Assembly: GCA_016125385.1 (NCBI GenBank)
Contig: WGLV01000011.1
Location: 62,001-126,000 of the forward strand
Source: a bacterium
GTDB taxonomy: Bacteria > Hinthialibacterota > Hinthialibacteria > Hinthialibacterales > Hinthialibacteraceae
Length of the DNA: 64,000 nt
Reading direction: 5' to 3'
The translations under genes and the position numbers were made by a program. A model generated the notes under the pieces. That model was not told the origin of the DNA and did no database searches. It saw only the letters and a program-made list of their open reading frames with translations. Positions within the stretch are counted from its first letter, which is position 1, and the number at the start of each line of letters is the position of its first letter. This document shows, in pieces, positions 8,375 to 18,686 of this stretch.

Positions 8375-9769
8375 ATGGGTTATCGGATTGAAAAAGACAC
8401 CATGGGCGAAGTGCGGGTCCCCGAAGAGGCGTATTACGGCGCGCAATCGGGCCGATCGCTGGAGAATTTCAACATTGGAATCGAGACCATGCCGCCCGAG
8501 TTGATCGAGGCGTTCGCGATTCTGAAAAAAGCCTGTGCGCTGGTCAATTTCGAGATCGGCGTATTGCCGGAAGACAAGAAAAACCTCATCGTACAGGCGT
8601 CGGACGAGATCATCGCCGGGAAGCTGGACGGCCATTTTCCTCTGCGTATCTGGCAGACGGGCAGCGGCACCCAGACCAATATGAACGTCAATGAAGTGAT
8701 TTCGAACCGCGCCAATGAAATCGCCGGTCAGCCTCGCGGAACGAAGTCGCCCATTCACCCCAACGACGACGTTAACAAGTCGCAATCGTCGAACGACACG
8801 TTTCCAGCCGCGATGCACATCGCCGCCGCGATGCAGGTCAACCGCGCGCTGATTCCCGCCGTCACCAAACTGATGGAGACGTTGCAAGAGAAGCAGAAGG
8901 CGTTTGAAGGCGTCATCAAGATCGGCCGCACTCACCTGATGGACGCGACGCCGCTGACGCTGGGGCAGGAGTTTTCAGGTTACGTCACTCAGCTACGCCA
9001 CGGCCTCAAGCGCATCGTTAACGCCTTGCCCCACCTGTACGAACTCGCGCTGGGCGGGACGGCGGTTGGCACCGGGCTGAACGCGCCGGTGGGGTACGCG
9101 GAAAAAGCCGCCGATCAGATCGCCATGTTGACCGGGCTGCCCTTTGTCAGCGGCGAAAACAAGTTTGAGGGCCTGTCGGCCCACGACGCCATTGTCGAGG
9201 CGAGCGGAGCGCTCAAGACGCTGGCGTGTTCGCTGTTCAAGATCGCCAACGATGTGCGCTTTTACGCTTCCGGCCCGCGTTGCGGCATCGGCGAACTGCT
9301 CATCCCCGAAAACGAGCCGGGTTCGAGCATCATGCCGGGCAAGGTCAACCCCACCCAGTGCGAAGCGATGACGCAGGTCGCCGTGCAGGTGATGGGCAAC
9401 GACGCCGCCATCAGCTTCGCCGGCGCCAGCGGCAACTTTCAGCTGAACGTCTTCAAGCCGGTGATGATCTATAACCTGCTGCAATCGATCCGGCTGCTGG
9501 CCGACGCCTGCGTGGCGTTTAACGACAAGTGCGCGGTGGGCATTGAGGCGAATACGAAGAGCATCGAGAAGAACCTCCACAATTCGTTGATGCTGGTCAC
9601 GGCGCTCAATACCACTATCGGCTACGACAAGGCGGCGAGCATCGCGAAAAAGGCGCACAAGGAAGGCCTGACGCTGAAAGAAGCCGCGACGCAACTGGGT
9701 TATCTCAGCGCGGAGGAATTCGACAAGATCGTCCGGCCCGAGACGATGATCGGCCCCAAGAAAGCATAA
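8375..9769 (+). CDS. fumC: Class II fumarate hydratase (fumarase C)
   Basis: 464 residues, close to the E. coli FumC length. Characteristic segments: [49 protein letters not shown] and the flexible signature loop [16 protein letters not shown]. The PGKVNPTQ form favours fumarase over aspartase. It hydrates fumarate to malate in the TCA cycle. The frame opens at 8294, but AGGAG precedes the ATG at 8375 and that start gives the normal N-terminus. A terminator lies directly downstream, so the gene is probably monocistronic. Confidence 0.95.
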   Translation: MGYRIEKDTMGEVRVPEEAYYGAQSGRSLENFNIGIETMPPELIEAFAILKKACALVNFEIGVLPEDKKNLIVQASDEIIAGKLDGHFPLRIWQTGSGTQTNMNVNEVISNRANEIAGQPRGTKSPIHPNDDVNKSQSSNDTFPAAMHIAAAMQVNRALIPAVTKLMETLQEKQKAFEGVIKIGRTHLMDATPLTLGQEFSGYVTQLRHGLKRIVNALPHLYELALGGTAVGTGLNAPVGYAEKAADQIAMLTGLPFVSGENKFEGLSAHDAIVEASGALKTLACSLFKIANDVRFYASGPRCGIGELLIPENEPGSSIMPGKVNPTQCEAMTQVAVQVMGNDAAISFAGASGNFQLNVFKPVMIYNLLQSIRLLADACVAFNDKCAVGIEANTKSIEKNLHNSLMLVTALNTTIGYDKAASIAKKAHKEGLTLKEAATQLGYLSAEEFDKIVRPETMIGPKKA

Positions 9770-9795
9770 ACGAAGAAGTTATTCTGGATATCAAG

Positions 9796-9832
9796 ACTCC
9801 CCGTCAACAACATTTGGCGGGGAGTTTTTTTT
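9796..9832 (+). terminator. Rho-independent terminator of fumC
   Basis: ACTCCCCG (9796-9803) pairs with CGGGGAGT (9818-9825), followed by a T-run to 9832. Confidence 0.9.
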
Positions 9833-10037
9833 GTCGATTTTTATTTCAAAATTGTTGATAGCATTCGAGAAGGCGATCAAAGTCAACCGGAGTATTTAAG
9901 GAACGATATTTTCCCCGCACGGGATCATCCCGGGAAAATTTCGGTTGAATGTTGATCATTCTGGTTTACAATCCCCCCTCAAGTTACACATCCGGGAAGC
10001 CGCACAATCAAAAAAACGGGATGACAAGGATCGAAGC

Positions 10038-11291
10038 ATGAATCAACGCAAGAATAATCCGGTGGAAATAAAACGGCTTACGTGGTTTTCTCAGCGCCTT
10101 GTCTGGAGCGTCTTCTGTGTTCTGGGGATGGCGGCCGTTCCCTGCGAGGCGGAAGACTGGCCTGAGTATCATGGCCCCAACCGCGATCGTATCTCCAGCG
10201 AAACCGGCTGGATGACCTCGTGGGAGGGCGAAGGGCCCCAGGCCCTGTGGCGCGCCCGGCTCGGCCCCGGGTATTCTTCATTCGCGGTCGTTGACGGCAA
10301 AGCCTATACGATGGGCTATGACGTCAAAAACGGAGAAGACAACGTCTTCTGTTTCAACGCCGCCGATGGAACGGAAATCTGGAAGAAGGCGTACAAGTGC
10401 GAGCGAATTAATAACATGCACGAGGGCGGCCCCGGCGCGACGCCCACCGTCAACGACGGAAAAGTTTATACCATGAGCAAAGAGGCTCACTTCCGTTGTT
10501 ATAACGCCGAAGACGGCGAGCTAATCTGGGCGAAAGACCTGAAAGCGGAGATCGGCGCCAAAACGCCGACGTGGGGCTTCGCCGGATCGCCACTGGTATT
10601 GGGCGACGTTATTTTCGTGGACGTGGGCGTCATCGCGGCGTTTAACAAAACCAGCGGCGAGTTGATCTGGAAGACGAAGGATTACAACGCCGGGTATGGA
10701 ACCCAGGTCGCCTTCGAGCTGAACGGTGAAACCTGCATCGCCAACATCGACGGATTCGGTCTGGTTGTGGTCAAGGCCAAAGACGGCGCGGAAGTCTGTA
10801 CATACCGGTGGGATACGAATTACGACATCAACGCCGCCACTCCGCTGATCGACGGCGACCGCATTTTTATCTCATCCGGTTACAACAAGGGATGCGCGAT
10901 GGTGAAAATCGGCCCGGACGGCAAAACGGAAACCCTCTGGAGCAACAAGCGCATGCGTAACCACTTCAACGCTTCCGTCCTCTGGAAGGGGCATCTGTAC
11001 GGCTTTGATGAAGATGAACTCGTCTGTCTCGACGCGGAAACGGGAGAAGAAAACTGGCGGCAGAGCGGCCTGGGGAAAGGTTCGCTCATCATTGCCAGCG
11101 GGGAAATGGTGATTCTCGGGGGACGCGGCGAACTGGTTATCGCGCCCGCCGATCCATCCGGATTCAAAGCCTCAGGGCGGCAACAGATTCTTGGCGGAAC
11201 CTGCTGGACCTGCCCGGTACTGGTTGATGGACGGCTGTACGCCCGAAACGCGAAGGGCGACATGATCTGTCTGAATATGAAATCCAACTAG
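10038..11291 (+). CDS. Secreted PQQ-like beta-propeller protein (paralogue 1)
   Basis: 417 residues with a Sec signal peptide (hydrophobic LVWSVFCVLGMAAV, cleavage likely after CEA). The mature protein opens with DWPEYHGPNRDRISSETG, the start typical of outer-membrane PQQ/YVTN-like repeat proteins. Propeller blades with GKVYT and DAETGEENW-type turns then repeat. These folds are often scaffolds and need not bind PQQ. ATG 10038 follows AAGGA; the longer open frame from 9945 lacks a ribosome site. It is first of four tandem paralogues and has its own terminator. Confidence 0.85.
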   Translation: MNQRKNNPVEIKRLTWFSQRLVWSVFCVLGMAAVPCEAEDWPEYHGPNRDRISSETGWMTSWEGEGPQALWRARLGPGYSSFAVVDGKAYTMGYDVKNGEDNVFCFNAADGTEIWKKAYKCERINNMHEGGPGATPTVNDGKVYTMSKEAHFRCYNAEDGELIWAKDLKAEIGAKTPTWGFAGSPLVLGDVIFVDVGVIAAFNKTSGELIWKTKDYNAGYGTQVAFELNGETCIANIDGFGLVVVKAKDGAEVCTYRWDTNYDINAATPLIDGDRIFISSGYNKGCAMVKIGPDGKTETLWSNKRMRNHFNASVLWKGHLYGFDEDELVCLDAETGEENWRQSGLGKGSLIIASGEMVILGGRGELVIAPADPSGFKASGRQQILGGTCWTCPVLVDGRLYARNAKGDMICLNMKSN

Positions 11292-11315
11292 TTGATATGA
11301 TTGTTGTTATTTAAG

Positions 11316-11348
11316 CCACCGGCGCGGAGCCATCGCGCCGGTGGTTTT
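11316..11348 (+). terminator. Terminator after first propeller gene
   Basis: An 11-bp stem, CCACCGGCGCG (11316-11326) with CGCGCCGGTGG (11334-11344), followed by TTTT. The rest of the 319-nt gap to the next gene shows no other feature that I can support. Confidence 0.8.
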
Positions 11349-11610
11349 GATTGAGTTATGATTGATATGTTCAAATGAAAATGATAAAATGACTTAAATT
11401 ATTTAGATAGTCTGGAACAAAAATCAAATCAAGTTGGACTATTCTAACTAACGCCCGGGTCCGTCCGGTTCCTTCATCGACGAAAAATCCATCACTGCAT
11501 ACACGGCAAAAACCGATTGACGCAAAACGCCAACGCGGTCGATGTATCGCCGTATCAACTGGAATTAACTGGCTTTTCAGACTCGATACAAATTGGTAGA
11601 GAGGGATGTC

Positions 11611-12849
11611 ATGCCGCTGATGAAGATCAAAACAACGATAATCGCATGGGGTGTACTTTTCATTTGTTTCGCCCCTTTCATACCGCAAGCCTCTTCCGCT
11701 GACTGGCCTACGCGCCGGGGACTGGATCAGAACGGTTTTTCAAGTGAAACCGGCCTCATCGCCGAGTTTCCCCAGGAAGGTCCCAACGTATTGTGGCGTC
11801 AACGTATCGGAACGGGATTTTCATCAATCACGATCGCGGATGGAAAACTGTTCACCATGGGGTACATCAAAGGGAACGACGTGATTTTTTGCTTCGATCC
11901 CGTGACCGGCGACCCACAATGGACTTATGAATACCCCACCGACATTTTTGATAAATCCCATGAGGGCGGGCCCTCAACCACGCCGGTATACGCTGATGGT
12001 CGGGTCTACGCCCTGAGCCGGATCGGCCTCTTTCAGTGCGTCGACGCCGGCAACGGAGAAAAACTCTGGTCGCATGACATGGTGAAAGAGTTTGGCGCCG
12101 AGATTCCTCAGTGGGGTTTTTCAGGCTCGGCGTTCGTTGACGGCGGCCGGGTCATTATCGGGGCGGGCGTCATCGCGGCGTTCGACGCCAAAACCGGCGA
12201 TCTTGTCTGGAAGACGGACGATTACAAGTCCGGTTATTCAACGCCCAAGCCGATGACCATTCACGGCCGCCGCGTACTGGCGTTATTCGCCGGTTACGGC
12301 CTGGTTTTTGTCGACCTCAAAACCGGCGCCGAAATATCGAAGTTCAAGTGGCCCACCAAATTTGAAGTCAACGCCTGTCTGCCCCTGCTTGAAGGCGATC
12401 GCGTCTTCATTTCATCCGAGTACGGCATGGGATCGGCCATGTTGCAGGTCAATGAAGACTTTTCACTGAAAACGCTGTGGGAAACCAAAGACTTTTCCAA
12501 TCATTTTAACGGTTCGATCTGGCTTGACGGTTATCTGTATGGATACAGCGGCCACTATGGACGCAACGACGTCGATTTCCGCTGCGTTGACGCGGGGTCG
12601 GGCGATGTGATCTGGAAGGAGCCCACGGTCTCGCGCGGTTCGGTTCTTCACGCCGATGGGCGGCTGATCGCGCTGACCGGCGAGGGAGAACTGGTGCTGG
12701 TGCATCCGACGCCGGAAGGGTTTACGGAAATCTCCCGCTCTCACCTGCTGGGCGGCAAATGCTGGACCGAGCCCGCGCTCTCCAACAAAAAACTGTACAT
12801 GCGAAACGCACAGGGCGTGTTGATGTGCGTCGATCTCGGCGCCGCCTGA
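11611..12849 (+). CDS. Secreted PQQ-like beta-propeller protein (paralogue 2)
   Basis: 412 residues. A signal peptide (IIAWGVLFICFAPFIPQASSA) is followed by DWPTRRGLDQNGFSSETG. It is clearly paralogous to the preceding gene: both share the order HEGGP-PTV/TTPVY, WGFSGS and GVIAAF, and both end with a LLGGKCWT/ILGGTCWT blade and CxD/N closing strand. Those two Cys positions suggest a conserved disulfide. ATG 11611 is chosen because AGAGGGA lies just upstream; an earlier TTG in frame has no ribosome site. Confidence 0.85.
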   Translation: MPLMKIKTTIIAWGVLFICFAPFIPQASSADWPTRRGLDQNGFSSETGLIAEFPQEGPNVLWRQRIGTGFSSITIADGKLFTMGYIKGNDVIFCFDPVTGDPQWTYEYPTDIFDKSHEGGPSTTPVYADGRVYALSRIGLFQCVDAGNGEKLWSHDMVKEFGAEIPQWGFSGSAFVDGGRVIIGAGVIAAFDAKTGDLVWKTDDYKSGYSTPKPMTIHGRRVLALFAGYGLVFVDLKTGAEISKFKWPTKFEVNACLPLLEGDRVFISSEYGMGSAMLQVNEDFSLKTLWETKDFSNHFNGSIWLDGYLYGYSGHYGRNDVDFRCVDAGSGDVIWKEPTVSRGSVLHADGRLIALTGEGELVLVHPTPEGFTEISRSHLLGGKCWTEPALSNKKLYMRNAQGVLMCVDLGAA

Positions 12850-12934
12850 ATGAATGAACTCGCTCAGGACGCATTGTCAGAGGTGCGCCCGGAATGATCG
12901 TATGGAATCGGAAATAACCAGAGAAGGAAAGATC

Positions 12935-15259
12935 ATGAAACGATTTGCGGTAACACTCAGTGTGGTATGGATGGTAATCGGCCTGATGACGCCGATTCAC
13001 GCGGCGCGCGCCGCGGAAGGATGGCTTGACTGGCGCGGCCCCAATCAGAACGGGACTTCGCCTGAAACCGGTTTGCCCGACGATGTCTCCGCCGAAGGCG
13101 GAAACCTGCTCTGGACCTTCGACATGCAGGGGCGGGGAACTCCCGTCCTGGCGAACGGAACCCTCTACGTCTGGGGATATAAAGGCGCCGGCGTGACGGA
13201 AGAAAGCGCCGCCGGCCCAACTCAGCCCCGCGCCGCCCAGGCGGATCTCCGCGAATTTCTCGTCGCGCTTGATCCCTCAACCGGCGAGGAGCACTGGCGG
13301 CATGCTTTTAACGACTTTCTCAGCGATACCATCTATGAACGCTACAGCATCGGCAGCCCGGCGGTCGATCCTGAAACCGGCGATATCTTTCTGTTGACCA
13401 CGGCGGGCGAGATGGCCGCCTTCACCCCCGGCGGCGAGATGATCTGGAAAGTCTCCATGATGGAAGATTACGGCCGCCTGACCTTCCCGAATGGACGCAT
13501 CGGCGCGCCGGTGATCGAGGGCGATCTGGTGATCGTGCATGGAATCACCTCCAACTGGGGATCCGACGGTCCCGCCCGCGACCGCTTTTACGCCTATGAC
13601 AAACGCAATGGCCAACTGGTCTGGTCATCCACGCCGGGCACTCAACCCACCGACAGCTCGTTTTCGACGCCGACCATTGAAACCCGCAACGGCAAGCGCG
13701 TGTTTTACGCGGGCACGGGTTGTGGAAACATCGTCTGCGTCAACGCGCTCACCGGCGACCCCATCTGGCGGTACGAAATTTCAAACGGCGGCGTCAACTC
13801 GGGCGTACTGATCTATAAAGACTCGCTCATCGCGCTGCACGGCAACGAAAACCTCGACAACACCACCATGGGGCGCATGATCGCTATTAAACTCGGCGCC
13901 GAGCCCGGCCCCGGTGAAGAAGCCCCCAAAGTTCTCGATAAGTCTTATGAACTCTGGCGAAACGACGCGATCAGTCATTTCACCAGTTCGCCGGTGCTGG
14001 TCGGCGACAAGATCTATATGGTGGTTGAGACCGGCGAGCTGTATTGCGTCGACGCCAATAACGGCAAGACGCTATGGACGCTGAAACTCGCGAACGGTCA
14101 GTTGCACGCATCGCCGCTTTACGCGGACGGCAAACTGTATATCCCCATCGAGAACGGGACCTTCTACATCCTCAAGCCGGGAGAAAAAGGTTGTGAGATT
14201 CTCGATAAGGAACAACTCGACGGACTCTGCATCGGTTCACCGATGGCGTACGACGGCAAGATCTACGTCCATACCACCAAAAAACTCTACTGCTTCGGCG
14301 ACAGAGACGGTCATGGATTCAAACTGACCTGGCCCGAGCCCCAATGGCCCAAGCCCGGCAAGGCGGTCGCGCTTCAGATCGAACCCTCTGAAGTCATTCT
14401 TGAACCCGGTGAGACTCAGCGATTCAGCGTCAATGAGATCGACGCCAATGGGTACCCCGTGAAAGTGGCTGAGCACGTGGCGTGGGAATCGTTCGTTCCG
14501 CCCACCGCGAAAGTAAAAGCGCACATGGACGCCGCCTTCAATGATCAGGGTGAACTGGCGGCGGGCGATGACGCCAAAGTCTCAGCCGGCGCGTATCTCG
14601 CTCAAGCCGACGGGCTCAAGGGGACCATCCGCGGCCGTATTCTTCCCAAACTGCCTTTTTCGGAAAACTTCGATTCGTTCGAATTATCCGTGCCTCACGC
14701 GACTGAAAAAGACGTCAAGTTCGCGTATCCCCCGTTGCCGTGGATCGGCGCCCGCTTCAAGTGGGAGATCCGCGACCGTGAAGGGGAAAAGGTTCTGGCG
14801 AAAACGCTCGACAACAACCTGTTTCAGCGCGCCATCACGTTCATCGGCCCGCCCGAGGCGTCTAATTACACCGTGCAGGCGGATGTGCTGACCGATGGAA
14901 ACCGCCGCATGATGTCGAGCGCGGGCGTGATCAATCAACGGTACATCATCGCGCTGGTCGGCAACTGGCGCATCATCGAGGTCAGTTCAAATCACGAGCG
15001 CCTCAAGGTCAGCGCGCCTTTTGACGTGAAGCCCAACACGTGGTACACCATCAAGTCGCGCGTCGACATTAACCCCGACGGTTCGGGGGTGATTCGCGGC
15101 AAAGCCTGGCCTCGCGGTGAGGCCGAGCCGGAAGCCTGGACGATTGAGGTCCCTCACAAACACGCTCATACCGAGGGCGCGCCCGGGCTGTACGGCTTTT
15201 CGCCGCAGAGCCGGTTCCGCGTCTACGTCGACAACGTGTCGGTCACGCCGAACGAATAA
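12935..15259 (+). CDS. Secreted PQQ-like beta-propeller with C-terminal LamG-like domain (paralogue 3)
   Basis: 774 residues, nearly twice its neighbours. Signal peptide (MKRFAVTLSVVWMVIGLMTPIHA) then GWLDWRGPNQNGTSPETG and propeller repeats to about residue 470. An Ig-like linker follows (IEPSEVILEPGETQRF). The last ~200 residues form a concanavalin/laminin-G-like domain (FSENFDSFE start, NTWYTIKSRVDI, VYVDNVSV end), similar in plan to the protein at 34929. AGAAGGAAA precedes the ATG. Likely periplasmic or surface-exposed; the ligand is unknown. Confidence 0.82.
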   Translation: MKRFAVTLSVVWMVIGLMTPIHAARAAEGWLDWRGPNQNGTSPETGLPDDVSAEGGNLLWTFDMQGRGTPVLANGTLYVWGYKGAGVTEESAAGPTQPRAAQADLREFLVALDPSTGEEHWRHAFNDFLSDTIYERYSIGSPAVDPETGDIFLLTTAGEMAAFTPGGEMIWKVSMMEDYGRLTFPNGRIGAPVIEGDLVIVHGITSNWGSDGPARDRFYAYDKRNGQLVWSSTPGTQPTDSSFSTPTIETRNGKRVFYAGTGCGNIVCVNALTGDPIWRYEISNGGVNSGVLIYKDSLIALHGNENLDNTTMGRMIAIKLGAEPGPGEEAPKVLDKSYELWRNDAISHFTSSPVLVGDKIYMVVETGELYCVDANNGKTLWTLKLANGQLHASPLYADGKLYIPIENGTFYILKPGEKGCEILDKEQLDGLCIGSPMAYDGKIYVHTTKKLYCFGDRDGHGFKLTWPEPQWPKPGKAVALQIEPSEVILEPGETQRFSVNEIDANGYPVKVAEHVAWESFVPPTAKVKAHMDAAFNDQGELAAGDDAKVSAGAYLAQADGLKGTIRGRILPKLPFSENFDSFELSVPHATEKDVKFAYPPLPWIGARFKWEIRDREGEKVLAKTLDNNLFQRAITFIGPPEASNYTVQADVLTDGNRRMMSSAGVINQRYIIALVGNWRIIEVSSNHERLKVSAPFDVKPNTWYTIKSRVDINPDGSGVIRGKAWPRGEAEPEAWTIEVPHKHAHTEGAPGLYGFSPQSRFRVYVDNVSVTPNE

Positions 15260-15280
15260 TACAAGTTGAAAGAGGTTGAA

Positions 15281-16804
15281 ATGATGATTAATACCGCCTT
15301 ACGGCTTTCATGCCTGATCGCATTCGCCGCGCTTTCCGCCGCCGCGGACGACTGGCCCATGTGGGGCCGCACCGTGGACCGCGTGATGTTCTCTCCCGCG
15401 ACGCACGTAACGCTGGATTTCATTCCCGGCGACCTGAAAGAAGACAGCGATGAAGTTGACATGACCACCACCAAAAACGTGCTGTGGGTCGCCAAACTCG
15501 GCTCGCAGGCGTATGGCAACGCCACCGTCTCGGGCGGAAAGGTCTTCGTCGGCACCAATAACGAATCGCCGCGCGATCCCCGTCATCAGGGCGACCGGGG
15601 CGTCGTCATGTGTTTTGACGAAAAGACCGGCGAGTTTCTCTGGCAACTGGTCGTCCCCAAACTCGGCGCCGGCAAGGTCAGCGACTGGGAATATCTCGGC
15701 GTGTGTTCTTCGCCCACCATCGACGGTGACGTGGGATACGTCGTGACCAACCGCTGCGAGGTGGTGTGTTTTGACGTCGACGGTCTCAAAGACGGCAACG
15801 ACGGCCCCTTCCAGGAAGAAGGGCAGTATATGGCCGGCCCCGGCAACCCGCCGATGGAAGTTGACCCCAACACCGACGGCGACATCATCTGGCGCTATGA
15901 CATGCGCGATGAGCTCGGCGTTTTTCCTCACAACATCACCAGCAGCTCCACCCTGCTCGCCGATGGCCGGCTCTACGCCACGACCTCCAACGGGCAGGAC
16001 TGGTCGCATATCAATATTCCTTCGCCATTCGCTCCCGTATTGATCGTGCTTGATCCCAAAACCGGCGAACTGATCGGTGAAGAAGCCTCCGGCATCGGTC
16101 AGCGCATGTTTCACTGCAACTGGTCGTCGCCCTCGTATGGCGTCTTCGGCGGCAAACCGCAGGTGATCTTCGGCGCCGGCGACGGCTTCTGCTACGGATA
16201 CGATCCCGCCCCCGTCAAGGATGACGAAGGCTATCTGGTCTTGAAAGAACTTTGGAAATACGACTGCAATCCACCTGAATACAAGATGAAAGACGGGCAG
16301 CCCATGCGGTACCCGGCGCCGGAAGGCCCCAGCGAGATCATCGGTACTCCCGCCATTTATAACGGGAAGGTATACGTCAACATCGGGCAGGACCCGGAAC
16401 ACGGCGAAGGCGTCGGCGCGTTGCAGTGCATCGATCCCACCACCGGCAAGGGCGTGTGGACGTATAAGAAAATCCATCGTTCCATCTCGACGCCGGCCAT
16501 CGTGGACGGGTTGGTATTCGAGTCGGACTTCAGCGGTATTCTGCATTGTCTCGACGCGGAGACCGGGGAAGTGTACTGGACCTACGACACCCTCAGCCAT
16601 ATCTGGAGCTCGCCTCTCGCGGTGGATGGAAAAATTCTTATCGGCAATGAAGACGGCATTCTTACCGTGCTCGAGGCCGCCAAGGAAAAGAAAGTGGTGA
16701 AGGAAATCGAGTTCAACGCGCCGATTTACTCTACGCCCATCGTGGCGGACGGCGTGCTGTTCATCGCCACGCAGTCTCACCTCTACGCCATCGGCGGAAA
16801 CTGA
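15281..16804 (+). CDS. Secreted PQQ-like beta-propeller protein (paralogue 4)
   Basis: 507 residues. Short signal peptide (LSCLIAFAALSAAA) followed by DDWPMWGRTVDRVMFSP. Repeats with DEKTGEFLW, DPTTGKGVW and DAETGEVYW turns mark blades. The WGRT opening and the insert around NITSSSTLLADGRLYATTSNGQDW set it apart from the other three; similar proteins are annotated as pyrrolo-quinoline quinone-like dehydrogenase relatives. Only 21 nt separate it from the previous gene, so these two are probably co-transcribed. AGAGG precedes ATG 15281. Confidence 0.82.
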   Translation: MMINTALRLSCLIAFAALSAAADDWPMWGRTVDRVMFSPATHVTLDFIPGDLKEDSDEVDMTTTKNVLWVAKLGSQAYGNATVSGGKVFVGTNNESPRDPRHQGDRGVVMCFDEKTGEFLWQLVVPKLGAGKVSDWEYLGVCSSPTIDGDVGYVVTNRCEVVCFDVDGLKDGNDGPFQEEGQYMAGPGNPPMEVDPNTDGDIIWRYDMRDELGVFPHNITSSSTLLADGRLYATTSNGQDWSHINIPSPFAPVLIVLDPKTGELIGEEASGIGQRMFHCNWSSPSYGVFGGKPQVIFGAGDGFCYGYDPAPVKDDEGYLVLKELWKYDCNPPEYKMKDGQPMRYPAPEGPSEIIGTPAIYNGKVYVNIGQDPEHGEGVGALQCIDPTTGKGVWTYKKIHRSISTPAIVDGLVFESDFSGILHCLDAETGEVYWTYDTLSHIWSSPLAVDGKILIGNEDGILTVLEAAKEKKVVKEIEFNAPIYSTPIVADGVLFIATQSHLYAIGGN

Positions 16805-16871
16805 TATTCAGGGAGGCGGATGATGCGTTTTGGGTCCGCCCCGGCTCATTGTTGAAACGGAAAGGTTCTTT

Positions 16872-17117
16872 ATGAAATCGCGAACCGTGATCTGGACGCT
16901 GGCCGTAGTGCTCGCCGTTCTTCATCAGGATTTCTGGTATTGGGACGACCGCTCGCTGTGGTTCGGTTTTATTCCGGTTGGACTCGGTTATCACATGCTG
17001 TACTCGCTAGCCACCGCCGCGTTGTGGGCGGCGGCGGTCGTCTGGGCCTGGCCTTCTGAAGTCGAAGAGGAAGTCGATGCGTATCTGAAGGCTCATCCCG
17101 AGGGAGGCGAAGCGTAA
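16872..17117 (+). CDS. DUF3311-like small membrane subunit of a sodium:solute symporter
   Basis: 81 residues with two membrane helices (about 4-20 and 33-58) around a WYWDDRSLWFGFIPVGLGYH loop, the hallmark of small DUF3311-type proteins encoded beside SSS-family symporters. Its stop overlaps the symporter start by one base, so translation is probably coupled. AAAGG precedes the ATG. Its presumed job is to assist assembly or activity of the transporter. Confidence 0.75.
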   Translation: MKSRTVIWTLAVVLAVLHQDFWYWDDRSLWFGFIPVGLGYHMLYSLATAALWAAAVVWAWPSEVEEEVDAYLKAHPEGGEA

Positions 17118-18652
17118 TGATATCCGTCGCGATTATCGCCGCGTACCTCGCGTTGCTGCTCGGGCTGGGCGTGATGAGCCAGAGGCTGAACAAGGGAACT
17201 TCGGAGGATTTTTTCGTCGCCAGCCATTCCATTGGGCCGATTCTGCTGTTGATGTCGATCTTCGGCACCACCATGACGGCTTTCGCCATGGTGGGGTCCA
17301 CCGCCGAGGCGTTTGAGTCCGGCGTGGGCGTATACGGCAAGATGGCGTCCTGGTCGGGCCTGGTTCACTCGGCGGTGTTCTTTCTGGTCGGCATCAAACT
17401 CTGGGGCATTGGCCGCCGTTATGGTTATGTGACTCAGATTCAGTATTTTCGCGACCGTTTTGAGAGCGGCGCGTTCGGTTATCTTTTGTTCCCGGTGCTG
17501 GTCGGGCTGGTGATTCCGTATCTGCTGGTCGGTCTGCTGGGCGCGGGCACGGTTGTACGCCAGGTCACCACCGGCGCGTTTCCCGGTTTGTTTCCCGCGA
17601 CGAACGGGGGCGTGCCGCACTGGGTGTCAGCCGCCGTCATCAGCGGCGTGGTCCTGACGTATGTTTTTATCGGGGGATTGCGCGCCGCCGCCTGGGCCAA
17701 CACCTTTCAGACCATCGTCTTCATGGCGATTGGCTGTGTGACGTTTTATCTGATTTCACAACGGCTGGGCGGAGCGGCGGAGGCCATTAAAATGGCCGAT
17801 CCGGTCAAACTTGCCCGCGAGGGGCTTGTCGAGCCGAGTCAGTTCTTGTCTTACGCGCTGATCCCGTTATCGGTGGGTATGTTTCCTCACCTCTTTCAAC
17901 ACTGGCTCACCGCCAAGTCGGCCAAAACCTTCCGGCTGACCGTGATCGCTCACCCCATCTTCATCATGATCGTCTGGACGCCCTGCATTCTGATCGGGCT
18001 CTGGGCCACCGGCGCGGTGATGGATACGCCGACCGGGCTGCATCGTATCGTGCCCGAGGGCGCCAACCCGAACGCCGTGTTGGGCATGATGGTGAATAAA
18101 CTGACCGGCGACGCGATGGGCGGGTTTCTCACGGCGGGTATTCTCGCCGCCATCATGTCGTCGCTCGATTCACAGTTCATGTGTCTGGGCACGATGTTCA
18201 CCAACGACGTTGTGGTTCACTTTTGCGGCGAAAAACGATTTACCGACAGACAGAAGATCTTTATGGCGCGCGCCTTTATCGTCGCCATCGTGGTGATTAC
18301 CTATCTGCTTTCGCTGGCCGAACCGCGCAGCGTTTTCGCGCTGGGCATCTGGTGTTTCACCGGTTTCGCCGCCTTGTTCCCGCTGGTCTTCGCGGCGGTG
18401 TACTGGAAACGCGCCACGCGCGCCGCCGCCTTCGCCACCGTGATCGTCACCGCGGCGACGTGGTTCTGGCTCTTCCGCGCCTCGAATTATGGGCTCGATC
18501 GCGACGTACTGATCTTCGGGATGATGCCGGTGGCGGTGATTCTCGCCGCGTCCGCCGTCACCATGATCGTGGTTTCGCTGATTACCGCGCCGCCTTCGCG
18601 CGAGACCCTCGACAAGTTTTTTCCGCCCCGGCTGGCGGACGCTTCAAATTGA
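17117..18652 (+). CDS. Sodium:solute symporter (SSS family)
   Basis: 511 residues with about 13 hydrophobic helices. Family features include the DFFVASHSIGPILL segment after the first helix, GLRAAAWANTFQ after helix 5, and SSLDSQFMCLGTMFTNDV in the TM8-9 region. These resemble PanF and other organic-acid or solute carriers. The substrate is not readable from sequence. Pairing with DUF3311 and position behind four exported propellers suggests uptake of a product handled outside the membrane, which is inference. Confidence 0.88.
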   Translation: MISVAIIAAYLALLLGLGVMSQRLNKGTSEDFFVASHSIGPILLLMSIFGTTMTAFAMVGSTAEAFESGVGVYGKMASWSGLVHSAVFFLVGIKLWGIGRRYGYVTQIQYFRDRFESGAFGYLLFPVLVGLVIPYLLVGLLGAGTVVRQVTTGAFPGLFPATNGGVPHWVSAAVISGVVLTYVFIGGLRAAAWANTFQTIVFMAIGCVTFYLISQRLGGAAEAIKMADPVKLAREGLVEPSQFLSYALIPLSVGMFPHLFQHWLTAKSAKTFRLTVIAHPIFIMIVWTPCILIGLWATGAVMDTPTGLHRIVPEGANPNAVLGMMVNKLTGDAMGGFLTAGILAAIMSSLDSQFMCLGTMFTNDVVVHFCGEKRFTDRQKIFMARAFIVAIVVITYLLSLAEPRSVFALGIWCFTGFAALFPLVFAAVYWKRATRAAAFATVIVTAATWFWLFRASNYGLDRDVLIFGMMPVAVILAASAVTMIVVSLITAPPSRETLDKFFPPRLADASN

Positions 18653-18686
18653 TCAAACCCATCAGGAATCTGGAGGACGCCGTTTT

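Noticed and set aside
9890-9965. Short hairpin-like sequence before the first propeller gene
   Set aside because: The CGGGATCATCCCG hairpin is small and without a T-run; no function supported.
15308-16780. Minus-strand open frame of 490 codons opposite a propeller gene
   Set aside because: Antisense shadow without a ribosome site or motif.
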